In this document: one piece after another, positions 24,966 through 36,623 of the stretch
Layout of the letters: every line of letters starts with the position of its first letter
How positions within the stretch are numbered: position 1 is the first letter of the stretch
Assembly (NCBI GenBank): GCA_003249215.1
Contig: QKJR01000027.1
Coordinates: 1 to 64,000 of the forward strand
Length of the DNA stretch: 64,000 nt
Direction: 5' to 3'
DNA from: Rhodobacterales bacterium
Lineage (GTDB): Bacteria; Pseudomonadota; Alphaproteobacteria; Rhodobacterales; Rhodobacteraceae
The notes under the pieces: model-generated
Told to the model about the DNA's origin: nothing
Seen by the model: the letters and a program-made list of their open reading frames with translations, nothing else
Databases searched by the model: none
Made by a program: the position numbers and the translations under genes

Positions 24966-26969
24966 TCAATCCCCCGCGGCCCGGCCCTTGAGCGCGATGA
25001 TCCCGCGCGGCCGGAACTGAATGAAGACGATGATGAAGAGGATCATGTAGGTCTGGGCGGCGAGCGTGTTCGAGGGGTTGAACCATTCGATGCCCTTCTG
25101 CAGCGAGCCGATCAGCGTCGCGCCCGCAAGCGTGCCCCAGATATTGCCGACGCCGCCGACGACCACGGTCATGAAGCTCTGCACGATATAGTCCGAGCCA
25201 AGCTCCGAGGTCACCTTGGCGAAGAGGCCGATCGCGACGCCGGCGATGCCCGCGATGCCGGAGCCGAGGCCGAAGGTCAGCATGTTGATCCGGTCGGGAT
25301 TGATCCCCATCGAGGCCGCCATCGAGGGGTTCTGCGTCACCGCGCGGACCTCGAGGCCAAGCCGCGTGCGCGTCATGATGAACAGGAACACGGCGAGGAA
25401 GATCAGCGCGAGGACGAAGATCGCGATGCGGATATAGCTGATCGAGACGACATCGTTCAGCGTCCAGGCGCCGTCGAGCCAGGCGGGCGAGGTCAGCGGG
25501 CGGGCCTGCGTGCCGAAGACGTTCTTGAAGATCTGCTGCAGCGCGATCGAGATCCCGAAAGTGGCAAGCAGCGTCTCCAGCGGGCGTTTGTAGAGGTGGC
25601 GGATCACCAGTCGCTCCATCGCGACGCCCGCGCCGAAGGTCACGGCGAAGGCCAAGGGGAGCGCGACAAGGATCGAGGTCGTGTAATCCGAGATCCAGGT
25701 CTGCACCACATAGCCGGTATAGGCGCCCATGGTGATGAATTCGCCATGCGCCATGTTGATCACCCGCATCACCCCGAAGGTGATTGCAAGGCCGATCGCG
25801 GCGAGGAAATAGATCGAGCCGAGCGAGAGCGCATCGAGCGCAAGATCGGCCACCTGCATCGCGCCGACCTTGATCTCGATCCCCTTGAGCGCGCCACGGG
25901 CGGCATCGGTGACCGAGGCATCGGGCTCGGCGTAAATGTCGGCGTAACGATGCGCGGCGACGGCGGCGGCGACCTCGTCATCGGTGGCGGCAGGCGGCAC
26001 GGTGCCGGCAGCTTCCAAGGCCGTATAGGCCGCATCGCGCAGTTTCGGGTCGTCGAGCTCGGCCACCGGAATGCCGCCGACCATGCCATTTTCCACATGC
26101 GATTCGAGCGCGGACCGCAGCGCGGTCCGGGTCAGGCGCGCGGGGGCGAGGCCCTGCGCCACCAGCAAAGCATAGGCCGCCTCGGCATCGAAATCGCCCT
26201 TGCCGGGGGTGAGCTCGGCCGCGAGATTGCCCTCGGGCGCGCCCGTGAAGGCTTTGCGCGTGGTGGCCAGCAGCGGGTTGATCGCGCCGCGCAGGTCAAG
26301 CCCGAGGTCCGAGCCGAACTGCGAAATCGCGGCCACGCGGCGCTCGGTCGAGCTGCCATAGCGGATGGTAAGCAAGCCTTCGAGGCGTTCCTTCTGGGCG
26401 CGGATAGTGGCGTCAGGTTCGTTGTCGATTGCGGCGCGCAGGGGTTCGATATGCTCGGGGCCGCCATTCCGCGCCAGCGCCTCGAGGGCGGCTCGGCGTT
26501 TGGCGGGATCGGGATCCGAGAGCTGAAATTCGACCAGCGCCGAGGCGATCAGCCCGCGCACACCGGAATTGGGCTTGAGCTCGGTGATCTCGGATTTCGG
26601 CGCGGTGCCGGCGGGCTGCCCGCTCGCCGGATCGGTCAGATCCCAGCCATCCGCCGATTTCGCGATAAGGAAAAAGGCGCCGTCCTTGCGCTGACCGACA
26701 CGGCGGTCGGCCCAGGCTTCGAGAAATTCAGGCGCACCCGCACCGGCCGCGCCGATCTCGGCGATCACCGGGCCGATCGTCTGGCGCGAGGGTTTGGCGA
26801 TGGCCTCGGCATTCGCGGCCAGCACCGCGGCAAGGCCGGTAAGCGAGGCAGAGGCAGGAGCGGCGGGAAGCGTGGTTTCCGCGGTCGCCGGGGCATCCTG
26901 GGCGGAAACGGGAAGAGAGGGCAGCGCGAGGAGACACCCCGTCGCCAGCGCCAGAAGGAGGCTGCGCAT
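24966..26969 (-). CDS. urtB: Urea ABC transporter permease UrtB with long periplasmic N-terminal domain
   Basis: The 667-residue protein has a signal peptide or first membrane segment (about 1-24) and then some 300 mostly hydrophilic, helical residues with repeat-like units (DPAKRRAALEALARN, DDPKLRDAAYTALEA) that look like HEAT-type helices. A LivH-type permease domain follows (about 375-665, eight or so hydrophobic segments; coupling loop LGLEVRAVTQNPSMAASMGI). Such extended UrtB proteins are known for this family. The N-terminal domain should lie in the periplasm near UrtA. It is the second gene of the urt operon. Confidence 0.92.
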   Translation of the reverse strand: MRSLLLALATGCLLALPSLPVSAQDAPATAETTLPAAPASASLTGLAAVLAANAEAIAKPSRQTIGPVIAEIGAAGAGAPEFLEAWADRRVGQRKDGAFFLIAKSADGWDLTDPASGQPAGTAPKSEITELKPNSGVRGLIASALVEFQLSDPDPAKRRAALEALARNGGPEHIEPLRAAIDNEPDATIRAQKERLEGLLTIRYGSSTERRVAAISQFGSDLGLDLRGAINPLLATTRKAFTGAPEGNLAAELTPGKGDFDAEAAYALLVAQGLAPARLTRTALRSALESHVENGMVGGIPVAELDDPKLRDAAYTALEAAGTVPPAATDDEVAAAVAAHRYADIYAEPDASVTDAARGALKGIEIKVGAMQVADLALDALSLGSIYFLAAIGLAITFGVMRVINMAHGEFITMGAYTGYVVQTWISDYTTSILVALPLAFAVTFGAGVAMERLVIRHLYKRPLETLLATFGISIALQQIFKNVFGTQARPLTSPAWLDGAWTLNDVVSISYIRIAIFVLALIFLAVFLFIMTRTRLGLEVRAVTQNPSMAASMGINPDRINMLTFGLGSGIAGIAGVAIGLFAKVTSELGSDYIVQSFMTVVVGGVGNIWGTLAGATLIGSLQKGIEWFNPSNTLAAQTYMILFIIVFIQFRPRGIIALKGRAAGD

Positions 26970-27057
26970 ATCCGGTCCGATCTTGGGAGGGCGGGTCCGC
27001 GCACGGACCCGGACAAGGGAGGGGGCGCACCCCCTCCCCCGGGATCAGAGCATCAGA

Positions 27058-28320
27058 TCAGTAGTTCGACTTGAGCTGAACGCAGGTCTTGGTCTCGGTG
27101 TTGTACATCCCGCATTTGAGATCTTTCCAATCCGATTCCAGCACCGCCGATTCCGGCAGCACCGGGTCGGTCTGGCTGATGATATCGAACTGGCCGTCCG
27201 CGCGGATCTCGCCGATCAGCACGGGCTTCGTGAGGTGGTGGTTCGGCAGCATCGTCGCGGTCGAGCCGGTCAGGTTCGGGAATTCCTGCCCCACCATCGC
27301 ATCGACCACCGGATCGACCTCGGTCGTGCCGGCCGCGGTGACCGCGTTCACCCACATGTTGAAGCCGATATAGGTGGCTTCCATCGGGTCGTTGGTCACG
27401 CGCTTGTCGTTGCCGGTGAAGGCGTGCCAGGCGTCGATGAAGGCGGTGTTCTCGGGGCTCTCGGCGCTCTCGAAATAGTTCCAGGCGGCGAGGTGGCCGA
27501 CCAGGTTCGAGGTGTCGAGGCCCGACAGTTCCTCTTCACCGACCGAGAAGGCGACAACCGGAATGTCATCGGCCGAGATGCCGGCCGCGGCGAGCTCCTT
27601 GTAGAAGCCGATGTTGGCATCGCCGTTGATCGTCGAGATCACGCCGACCTTCTTGCCATCGGCGCCGAGCGCCTTGACGTCGGCCACGATCTTCGACCAG
27701 TCCGAATGGCCGAAGGGGGTGTAGTTGACGAAGATGTCTTCGGCCGCGATGCCCTTGTCCTTGAGATAGGCCTCGAGGATGTTGTTCGTGGTGCGCGGAT
27801 AGACGTAGTCGGTGCCAAGGAGCGCGAATTTCTCCACCCCGAGCTCTTCGAGGAAGTAATCCACCGCCGGGATCGCCTGCTGGTTCGGCGCGGCGCCGGT
27901 GTAGAACACATTCTTGGACGATTCCTCGCCCTCATATTGCACCGGATAGAACAGCAGCCCGTTCAGCTCCTCGATCACCGGCAGAACCGATTTGCGGCTG
28001 ACGCTCGTCCAGCAGCCGAACATCACGTCGACGCCGTTCACCGTCAGCAGCTCGCGCGCCTTCTCGGCAAAGAGCGGCCAGTCCGAGGCCGGGTCGACCA
28101 CGACCGCCTCGAGCTGCTTGCCCAGCACCCCGCCCTTCTTGTTCTGCTCGTCGATCAGCATCAGGACGGTGTCCTTCAGCGTGGTCTCCGAGATCGCCAT
28201 CGTGCCGGTCAGCGAGTGCAGCACGCCCACCTTGATCGTATCGCCCTCGGCCAGCGCGCCGCCCGCGGTGAACAGCGTGGCCATCGCGGCCCCGAGCAGA
28301 TATTTGCGAATCCCCGTCAT
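27058..28320 (-). CDS. urtA: Urea ABC transporter substrate-binding protein UrtA
   Basis: This 420-residue periplasmic binding protein (type I, AmiC/UrtA group) has a signal peptide ending AGGALAEG near residue 24. The mature sequence IKVGVLHSLTGTMAISET is diagnostic for UrtA. Other typical parts are FGCWTSVSRKSVLPV and the LFYPVQYEGEE segment. The start at 28320 begins the signal peptide behind GGGGAAGAG; the frame stays open 39 bases further. It is the first gene of urtABCDE with its own upstream regulatory region of about 250 bases. Confidence 0.94.
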   Translation of the reverse strand: MTGIRKYLLGAAMATLFTAGGALAEGDTIKVGVLHSLTGTMAISETTLKDTVLMLIDEQNKKGGVLGKQLEAVVVDPASDWPLFAEKARELLTVNGVDVMFGCWTSVSRKSVLPVIEELNGLLFYPVQYEGEESSKNVFYTGAAPNQQAIPAVDYFLEELGVEKFALLGTDYVYPRTTNNILEAYLKDKGIAAEDIFVNYTPFGHSDWSKIVADVKALGADGKKVGVISTINGDANIGFYKELAAAGISADDIPVVAFSVGEEELSGLDTSNLVGHLAAWNYFESAESPENTAFIDAWHAFTGNDKRVTNDPMEATYIGFNMWVNAVTAAGTTEVDPVVDAMVGQEFPNLTGSTATMLPNHHLTKPVLIGEIRADGQFDIISQTDPVLPESAVLESDWKDLKCGMYNTETKTCVQLKSNY

Positions 28321-28370
28321 TCTCTTCCCCTGATTTTGGCCTCGCGTCTTCGGCGTCACGCGCCGGCGCG

Positions 28371-28384
28371 GGCAAGGTTCGTGC
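28371..28384 (-). promoter_or_regulatory. Weak sigma-54-like promoter candidate before urtA
   Basis: On the minus strand GCACG-N4-TTGC matches the core of the -24/-12 consensus, about 50 bases ahead of the urtA ATG. The base before the -24 G is C rather than G, so the match is imperfect. Nitrogen control of urea transport makes it plausible. Confidence 0.2.
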
Positions 28385-28507
28385 GGGGCCCCGGTTCCCC
28401 CGGATGCTCCCGCGTGAACACGTCAGCGTGAAGTTTGCGTGACGGCAAGCGGGAGGCCGCAAAGGCCCGCGCGCCAGCCTATCCCGATCGAGAGATTTGC
28501 CCTATTT

Positions 28508-28558
28508 TTGATCTACGTGATCAATATTGAGCAAAATTTAATCGACAAATTGGTCGAT
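28508..28558 (-). promoter_or_regulatory. Two perfect inverted repeats upstream of urtA
   Basis: TTGATC-N5-GATCAA (28508-28524) and ATCGAC-N6-GTCGAT (28541-28558) lie in an AT-rich patch between ureG and urtA, unlike the GC-rich surroundings. They are candidate operator sites for nitrogen or urea control of urtABCDE. Confidence 0.35.
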
Positions 28559-28578
28559 GGATCACGAATCCTGTCCGA

Positions 28579-29205
28579 TCAGGCGGTTTCGGCCGCCAGT
28601 TGCAGCCCGCCCTCGCGTTCGAGGAAGGCCACGACCTCGGCGATGCCCCGCCCCTGCCGCAACTGCGCGAGAACATAGGGGCGCGCCCCGCGGGCGGTCT
28701 GGGTATCGCTCTCGAGAAGGGTCAGATCGACGCCGACATAGGGCGCGAGATCGGTCTTGTTGACCACCAGCAGGTCCGAACGCGTGACCCCGGGGCCGCG
28801 CTTGCGCGGAATGTCCTGCCCCGCGGCCGTGTCGATCACATAGATCGTCAGATCGGCGAGTTCGGGCGAGAAGGTCGCCGCCAGATTGTCGCCACCCGAC
28901 TCGATCAACACCAGATCGAGATCGGGGAAGCTGCGATTGAGATCGGCGATCGCGGCCAGATTGATCGAGGCATCCTCGCGGATCGCGGTATGCGGACAGC
29001 CCCCGGTCTCCACCCCCCGGATCCGCTCTGCGGGCAGCACCTGCGCGCGCATCAAGGCCTCGGCATCCTCGCGGGTGTAGATGTCATTCGTGACCACCGC
29101 CATCGAACAGCGCCCGGCCAGCGCCCGGCACAGCCCCTCGGTCAGCGTGGTCTTGCCCACCCCCACCGGCCCGCCGATCCCCACGCGCAGAGGTCCATTA
29201 GCCAT
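28579..29205 (-). CDS. ureG: Urease accessory GTPase UreG
   Basis: This 208-residue SIMIBI-class GTPase drives nickel delivery into urease. It has the P-loop [10 protein letters not shown] (about 8-17), the Ni-binding CPH motif in [13 protein letters not shown], and the GTP-specificity motif VNKTD. The start at 29205 ([12 protein letters not shown]) is used because it gives the family's normal N terminus; it overlaps the upstream CMD-family gene by 8 bases. It is the last gene of the ure run. Confidence 0.96.
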   Translation of the reverse strand: MANGPLRVGIGGPVGVGKTTLTEGLCRALAGRCSMAVVTNDIYTREDAEALMRAQVLPAERIRGVETGGCPHTAIREDASINLAAIADLNRSFPDLDLVLIESGGDNLAATFSPELADLTIYVIDTAAGQDIPRKRGPGVTRSDLLVVNKTDLAPYVGVDLTLLESDTQTARGARPYVLAQLRQGRGIAEVVAFLEREGGLQLAAETA

Positions 29206-29578
29206 CGTCTTCCTCCTCGAACACTTCAAGAGCGGCGTTCAAAGCATTGATTGCCGCCGGAAATCCGCCATAGAGCGCCATCTGCCAGATGACCTCGCCG
29301 ATCTCTTCCCGGCTCAGCCCCGCCTTGCGGCCGCCGGCGATATTGACCTTGAGCTGCGGCCGGGTCTGCCCGCCCAATGCGGTCAGCGCGGCGATCGTCG
29401 CGAGATAACGCTCGCGCAGCGGCAACCCGGGGCGGTCATAGTGCTGGCCATAGGCAAAATCGACCACCGAGCGCGCCAGCCCCGGCACGATCGCGCCATA
29501 GCGGGCCTCGAGCGCAGCCTCCATCCCGGGATTGAGCTGCTCCGACAGGGCCTTGCCGCGCGCGTAACTGTCACTCAT
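29198..29578 (-). CDS. Carboxymuconolactone decarboxylase-family protein inside the urease operon
   Basis: The 126-residue protein has the all-helical CMD fold signature, including [43 protein letters not shown] and the final acidic tail. It contains no cysteine, so it is not an AhpD-type peroxidase. The usual conserved His in the E/Q-L-x-x-H segment is replaced by N79 (QLKVNIAGG). It overlaps ureF by 4 bases upstream and ureG by 8 downstream, so it is made together with the nickel-insertion proteins. Its function there is unknown; it is possibly a structural or metallocentre helper. Confidence 0.8.
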   Translation of the reverse strand: MSDSYARGKALSEQLNPGMEAALEARYGAIVPGLARSVVDFAYGQHYDRPGLPLRERYLATIAALTALGGQTRPQLKVNIAGGRKAGLSREEIGEVIWQMALYGGFPAAINALNAALEVFEEEDDG

Positions 29579-30219
29579 GTCTTGAAGATCCTTACATCCA
29601 GGCCCTCATGCGCCATCGACTGTATATCGGCGCGGAACGCCGTTTGGGCAAGATCGGCGCAGGTCGCCACAGCCGCGCGCGCCGACAGCTCGACGATGAG
29701 CGGATGCAGGCCAGCAAGCACCCTTTGCCCCGCCGATTGTCCCAAAGGGATAAATCTGACCCCCGCAGACACCAGGTTTGCCGCGAAGGAATGTAGGAAA
29801 AGTGCAAGAACCTGTTCGCGCGGCAAGGCCAGATCACGGGCAGCAACCGCCACGGCGAGCGGCAGTGGCAGCGGCTCGGCGGTCGCGCCGGTCATCTCGG
29901 CCCGGGCACGCGCGAAGGCCGCGCCCTGCTCCTCGGTCTCGCGCAAGCGTTCGGCCGAGCCCGCGAGCGCGCGGGCCAGATCGGCGAGCTCCGCCACCGC
30001 CTCGCCGCGCAGGGCCGAGGCCAGAAGCACCGCATCGTTCCACCCGGCGCCATGGGCGAGGATATCGCCGAGCCATTCGGACAGCGCCGCCTCGGAGCGC
30101 ACATCCCCCGCCGAGATCGCCTGCTCGAGCCCGTGGCTATACGCGAAGGCCCCGGTCGGAAAGGCCGGCGAGAGCCATTGCACGAGGCTCAGCAGCGCGG
30201 TCGGATCAGGGATGGACAT
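29575..30219 (-). CDS. ureF: Urease accessory protein UreF
   Basis: This 214-residue UreF protein bridges UreD and UreG in the nickel-insertion complex. The typical N-terminal motif [19 protein letters not shown] is present, with further family segments [17 protein letters not shown] and [13 protein letters not shown]. The ATG at 30219 overlaps the end of ureE by 14 bases. The frame stays open upstream, but that part is the His-rich tail of ureE read in another frame. Confidence 0.94.
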   Translation of the reverse strand: MSIPDPTALLSLVQWLSPAFPTGAFAYSHGLEQAISAGDVRSEAALSEWLGDILAHGAGWNDAVLLASALRGEAVAELADLARALAGSAERLRETEEQGAAFARARAEMTGATAEPLPLPLAVAVAARDLALPREQVLALFLHSFAANLVSAGVRFIPLGQSAGQRVLAGLHPLIVELSARAAVATCADLAQTAFRADIQSMAHEGLDVRIFKT

Positions 30220-30766
30220 GGAAATGGCCAGGGCCGTGGGAATGCCCGTGCGAGTGGTCGTGCGAGTGGTCGTGCCCATGGCTGTGCGAAGGCCCGTGAT
30301 CATGGCCCATCGTGCGGCCCATGCCATAGGCGCCCCCTTCGGGCTGGAACGGCTCGACGCTCGCGACCACCTTCGCGCCCAGCCCCTTGAGCATCGCCTC
30401 GAGCACGTGATCGGCGCGGATCACGAGGCGTGCAGGCTCGATCTGGCATGGGGTATGACGGTTGCCGATATGCCAGGCGAGCCGCGCGAGATCGCCCGAG
30501 ATCACCAGCACCGGCTCGAGCGCGGGGCGCACCTCGATGAAGCGCCCGTCCGCGAGCACGAAGGCCTCGCCCCCGGTCAGGTTCGTCACCTCGGGCAGAT
30601 CGACGAGGAACCCCGCCCCCGAGGCCGTGACCAGCCGCTTGCGCCGCAGGAACCGCCCCTCGTAATCGAGCGCGACATGATCCGCGGCCGCCATCCAGGC
30701 GCCCTTCGGCGCGACCCGCGTGGCATTGGGAAGATCGGCGGGAAGATCGGCGGGAAGATCGGTCAT
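30206..30766 (-). CDS. ureE: Urease nickel chaperone UreE with His-rich tail
   Basis: The 186-residue UreE has an N-terminal peptide-binding domain (about 15-85), a metal-binding domain (about 85-150, with LAWHIGNRHTPCQIE and the metal His), and a C-terminal tail of about 33 residues holding some 14 histidines (HDHSHDHSHGHSHG). The tail is a nickel store or buffer, as in Klebsiella UreE. The N terminus has a repeated LPAD unit from a short tandem DNA repeat. It is divergent from the unidentified plus-strand gene that splits the ure cluster. Confidence 0.94.
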   Translation of the reverse strand: MTDLPADLPADLPNATRVAPKGAWMAAADHVALDYEGRFLRRKRLVTASGAGFLVDLPEVTNLTGGEAFVLADGRFIEVRPALEPVLVISGDLARLAWHIGNRHTPCQIEPARLVIRADHVLEAMLKGLGAKVVASVEPFQPEGGAYGMGRTMGHDHGPSHSHGHDHSHDHSHGHSHGPGHFHVHP

Positions 30767-30847
30767 CGGAACACCTCGGCTCTTAGCGATTCTTTAAGGT
30801 TAAGGCGCCAGAGTGGCCATGAACAGACCCAGAACGGGAGGCTTTTC

Positions 30848-31219
30848 ATGCACCTGACGAGCCCGGCTGATGAACTGGCCGATATCCGCGCGGAAATCCA
30901 GCGTCTGAAACGACGCGAGGCGGAGTTGCGCGCCGCCTACCTGACCCGCACCGACATGCCCAAGGTCGGTCGCTGGTTCAAGGTCGAGCTGATAACGCAG
31001 CGGGCGCGGGTCTTCGATCCGCGCCTCCTGCCCGACGCGATCCGTCACAATCCGGCCTACAGCCGGGACAAGGTGACGCGCGTGCTCAAATCCTCGCGGC
31101 TGATGGCCCGCCCGGCCCTGCCCGATCTGGTCGCACCGGAGGAGATCGACCGCCTTGCCGCGGCGCTGCGCAAACCCGCGCCGCGCACACGGTTCCTGGG
31201 ATCGCTCGCCGCCCATTGA
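30848..31219 (+). CDS. Unidentified protein encoded opposite to the urease operon, between ureE and ureC
   Basis: The gene encodes 123 residues. An N-terminal coiled-coil helix (about 6-32, ADELADIRAEIQRLKRREAE) is followed by a basic region with several Arg/Lys (VGRWFKVELITQRARVFDPR) and PAYSRDKVTRVLKSSRL. The ATG at 30848 is behind a good GGGAGG ribosome site. The gene ends 4 bases before the ureC stop codon on the other strand, and its start faces ureE 81 bases away. It has no hydrophobic segment. It may bind nucleic acid or a partner protein; I do not recognise a family. Confidence 0.65.
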   Translation: MHLTSPADELADIRAEIQRLKRREAELRAAYLTRTDMPKVGRWFKVELITQRARVFDPRLLPDAIRHNPAYSRDKVTRVLKSSRLMARPALPDLVAPEEIDRLAAALRKPAPRTRFLGSLAAH

Positions 31220-31223
31220 CCCC

Positions 31224-32929
<1,706 letters not shown>

Positions 32930-32930
<1 letters not shown>

Positions 32931-33235
32931 CAGAGATCTCCCATGACCTGTTGGTTGAAGCCGAAGACCCGGCGCAGACCGGCGAGCGGCACGAGCCGCA
33001 CCTCGCGCGTCTGCCCCGGCTCGAAGCGCACCGCGGTGCCGGCGGCGATGTCGAGGCGATAGCCGCGCGCGGCGGTGCGGTCGAAGTCGAGGCCCGGATT
33101 GGTCTCGGCGAAATGATAATGGCTGCCGACCTGCACCGGGCGGTCGCCGGTGTTCGACACCATCAGCGTGATCGCGACGGCGCCCTCGTTCAGGGTGATG
33201 TCGCCTTCGGCCGGAAAAATCTCACCAGGAATCAT
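32930..33235 (-). CDS. ureB: Urease beta subunit
   Basis: The 101-residue UreB is a structural subunit of the urease trimer. The N-terminal [19 protein letters not shown] and the motif [23 protein letters not shown] are characteristic. It is encoded between ureA (9-base gap) and ureC (1-base overlap), as in other three-subunit bacterial ureases. Confidence 0.97.
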
Positions 33236-33244
33236 GGGCTTACC

Positions 33245-33547
33245 TCAACGGATCGGATGGTGGACGGTGACGAGCTTGGTGCCGTCGGGGAAGGTCGCCT
33301 CGACCTGGATCGAGTGGATCATCTCGGGGATCCCCTCCATGCATTGCTCGGCACTGATGACCGAGGCGCCCGCTTCCATCAGATCGGCGACCGAACGGCC
33401 CTCGCGCGCGCCCTCGACGACGAAATCGCTGATGATCGCGATCGCCTCGGGGTGGTTGAGCTTCACGCCGCGCGCCAGCCGGTTGCGCGCCACCATGGCG
33501 GCGAGGCTGATCAGCAGCTTCTCCTTTTCCCGCGGGGTCAGGTTCAT
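33245..33547 (-). CDS. ureA: Urease gamma subunit
   Basis: The 100-residue UreA starts [20 protein letters not shown] and ends [14 protein letters not shown], both hallmarks of the family. It is a structural subunit assembling with UreB and UreC. It lies 10 bases after ureD. Confidence 0.97.
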   Translation of the reverse strand: MNLTPREKEKLLISLAAMVARNRLARGVKLNHPEAIAIISDFVVEGAREGRSVADLMEAGASVISAEQCMEGIPEMIHSIQVEATFPDGTKLVTVHHPIR

Positions 33548-33557
33548 CTCTTCCCTC

Positions 33558-34370
33558 TCACAATTGCCAGACGCGCGGCGGGGCAGCGCCCCGGCGCAAG
33601 GCGTCCATCAGCTTCAAGATCTGTCGGCGCAGCGGCCAGCCGTCGCCGGCCAGCATCCGCACGACGCATTTTCCATCAAACCCCGAGGCCGCGGCCTCGA
33701 CCCCGGGCTCGGTCAGCGCAGCGCGCGCCGCGGTCAGCGCATCTTCGGCGCCGGGCGCACAAAGCACAAGGGTAGCGAAGGCGCGCGCGGGACCGAGCAG
33801 TGCCGCCCGCGGCCCTTTGGCCAAAATGTTCGAATTGAGCAAGAAGGGCTCGAAAAACACCGGCTTTCCGGCCCGATCGATCCGCCGCATGTCGGAAAAC
33901 TGCAATTGCTCGACCCGCTCCCCCATCGCTGCACGGCCCAGAACCACCGCTTCGAGCATCAGACAACCGGCGTCAGGCGCCAGTTCGATCCGGGTTTCCC
34001 GGGCTAGGTCGGCGCGATCGAAGAGGATCGTCTCCTGCGGCAGCCAGTCGAGCCAGCCCCCTGCCCCGATGCGATGAAGCACCTCGACCTTGGCCGGCCC
34101 GTGATCGGCGCGATAGGCCCGTTCGGCCGCCTGCGTCGTCGCCACGGCCCGCGCCCCGCCGGACAGATCGACCGAATAGCGCAGCCGATCCCCCGATGTG
34201 AGCCCACCCGAAGTATTCAGAAAGACGATCTCGGGCGTGCCGCGCACATTGGGCAGGAGCGCCTTGGCCGAACCCTGCTGCCGCAGCCGGGTCAGACGCG
34301 CGCCATCGAAGGCCACGGCGGCCTCGCCCTGGCTGCGCTGCATCCGGTTTTGCGGCTTTGCGTCGAACAT
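33558..34370 (-). CDS. ureD: Urease accessory protein UreD (UreH)
   Basis: UreD, 270 residues, binds the apo-urease and recruits UreF and UreG for nickel insertion. Typical segments are [25 protein letters not shown] and [12 protein letters not shown]. The start at 34370 ([13 protein letters not shown]) follows a GAGGGGAGTG ribosome site. It is the first gene of the ure run, so the main urease promoter should lie in the 113 bases between it and the Lrp-type gene. Confidence 0.93.
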   Translation of the reverse strand: MFDAKPQNRMQRSQGEAAVAFDGARLTRLRQQGSAKALLPNVRGTPEIVFLNTSGGLTSGDRLRYSVDLSGGARAVATTQAAERAYRADHGPAKVEVLHRIGAGGWLDWLPQETILFDRADLARETRIELAPDAGCLMLEAVVLGRAAMGERVEQLQFSDMRRIDRAGKPVFFEPFLLNSNILAKGPRAALLGPARAFATLVLCAPGAEDALTAARAALTEPGVEAAASGFDGKCVVRMLAGDGWPLRRQILKLMDALRRGAAPPRVWQL

Positions 34371-34482
34371 GAACACTCCCCTCGTCCAATCCAAACCTGC
34401 CCGCACGCCAAGGTCCAGTCCCCGGCGCCCTGTCGGGGGCTTTCCCGCGGAAACCGCTCAAAAAATCGGCAATCCCAATCCC

Positions 34483-34941
34483 TCAGCCGATCGGCCCAGG
34501 CCGCCGTTCTTCGGACAGAAGCACGTTCGCCTCGACATGACCGACGCCGGGCAAGGTCATGACCCGACGCCGCAGCACGCGCTCGAAGTCGGCGATGTCG
34601 CGGGCGCGCACCTTAAGGCGGTAATCGAAGAGGCCGAGCACGTGCTGCACGACCTGCACCTCGGGGATCGCCATTGCTGCGCGCTCGAAATCCTCGAGGC
34701 TGACGCGGCCCTTGGTGGCGAGCTTGATGCCGAGAAAGACCGTGACGCCGAAGCCGAGCGCCTGAGTGTCGAGGTCGAGCCGCCGCCCGGCGAGCGCGCC
34801 GCCTTCCTCGAGCCGGCGAATCCGGCGCCAGCAGGCGGGTTGCGACAGGCCCAGCGCCCGCCCGATCGCCCCGGCGCTTTGCCCCGCGTCGGCCTCGAGC
34901 GCCCGCAGAATCGCCCGATCCAGATCATCGAGTTCGATCAT
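34483..34941 (-). CDS. Lrp/AsnC-family transcriptional regulator (second of tandem pair)
   Basis: This 152-residue regulator has an N-terminal helix-turn-helix (about 8-55; SAGAIGRALGLSQPACWRRIRRLEEGG) and a C-terminal RAM/ligand domain (about 65-145; VFLGIKLATKG...VVQHVLGLFDYRLKVRARD). Its ATG overlaps the stop of the upstream Lrp-type gene by 4 bases, so the two are translated together. The two differ enough in sequence to have different ligands, and could form mixed octamers. Confidence 0.88.
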   Translation of the reverse strand: MIELDDLDRAILRALEADAGQSAGAIGRALGLSQPACWRRIRRLEEGGALAGRRLDLDTQALGFGVTVFLGIKLATKGRVSLEDFERAAMAIPEVQVVQHVLGLFDYRLKVRARDIADFERVLRRRVMTLPGVGHVEANVLLSEERRPGPIG

Positions 34942-35396
34942 ATCGGCAGCTCCTCGCTGTCCTTGATGGTTGAAATCAGCATCAAGGCATCGGTGTCGGC
35001 GATATGCGGCAGGGTCAGGATGCGCGCGCGGTAGATCTCCTGATAATGGGCCATGTCCCGGGCGATGACGTTCAGGCGCACATCGGTCTGGCCAAGGAAG
35101 GTTTGAATTTCAAGCACTTCCGGGACCTTGCGCGCGGCGGCGAGGAATTCGTCAAAGGCGCGCGGATGGGTCTTGTCGAGGGTGAAGCGCAAGGACACCT
35201 CGACCTCCCAACCGAGTGCGCGCCAGTCGATCACCGCGCGCATCCCTCGGATCACGCCCGCCTCGCGCAACCGCTCGACCCGGCGCCAGCAGGTGGCAGG
35301 CGCCATCCCCACCCGTTCGGCCAGCGCCGGCCCAGAGAGGCCCGGGTCATGCAGCATCTGGCGCAGGATGCGACGGTCGATATCGTCGATTTGCAT
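34938..35396 (-). CDS. Lrp/AsnC-family transcriptional regulator (first of tandem pair)
   Basis: This 152-residue protein has an HTH (about 5-55; DRRILRQMLHDPGLSGPAL, GMAPATCWRRVERLREAG) and a RAM domain (about 65-145). It is divergent from ilvC across a 125-base AT-rich gap with inverted repeats, the typical layout for an Lrp-type regulator controlling its neighbour. Control of ilvC and of itself is inferred. Confidence 0.88.
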   Translation of the reverse strand: MQIDDIDRRILRQMLHDPGLSGPALAERVGMAPATCWRRVERLREAGVIRGMRAVIDWRALGWEVEVSLRFTLDKTHPRAFDEFLAAARKVPEVLEIQTFLGQTDVRLNVIARDMAHYQEIYRARILTLPHIADTDALMLISTIKDSEELPI

Positions 35397-35403
35397 GATC
35401 TTC

Positions 35404-35434
35404 TCTCAATATTCCAGTTATGAGAATGAATATT
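35404..35434. promoter_or_regulatory. Candidate Lrp/AsnC operator between the regulator pair and ilvC
   Basis: The stretch holds two overlapping inverted repeats: TCTCA (35404-35408)/TGAGA (35421-35425) and AATATTC (35408-35414)/GAATATT (35428-35434). It starts 8 bases from the regulator ATG and lies about 90-120 bases upstream of ilvC. AT-rich imperfect palindromes of this kind are usual Lrp-family sites. Confidence 0.4.
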
Positions 35435-35443
35435 ACTTCATAG

Positions 35444-36544
<1,101 letters not shown>

Positions 36545-36566
36545 GCCTGCGACAGTGTGAATACCG

Positions 36567-36593
36567 GGGGCGCCTTGCGGGGCGCCCCTTTTT
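36567..36593 (+). terminator. Terminator after ilvC
   Basis: A perfect 8-bp stem GGGGCGCC/GGCGCCCC with a six-base loop is followed by TTTTT, 22 bases after the ilvC stop codon. Confidence 0.9.
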
Positions 36594-36623
36594 CGTTGAG
36601 GGTAGCCGCCAAAGGAGACCGGG

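Noticed and set aside
22233-28320. Interpretation of the five-gene ABC cluster as a branched-chain amino acid importer
   Set aside because: The family is shared, but UrtA diagnostic sequence, the extended UrtB and the adjoining urease genes fit urea transport.
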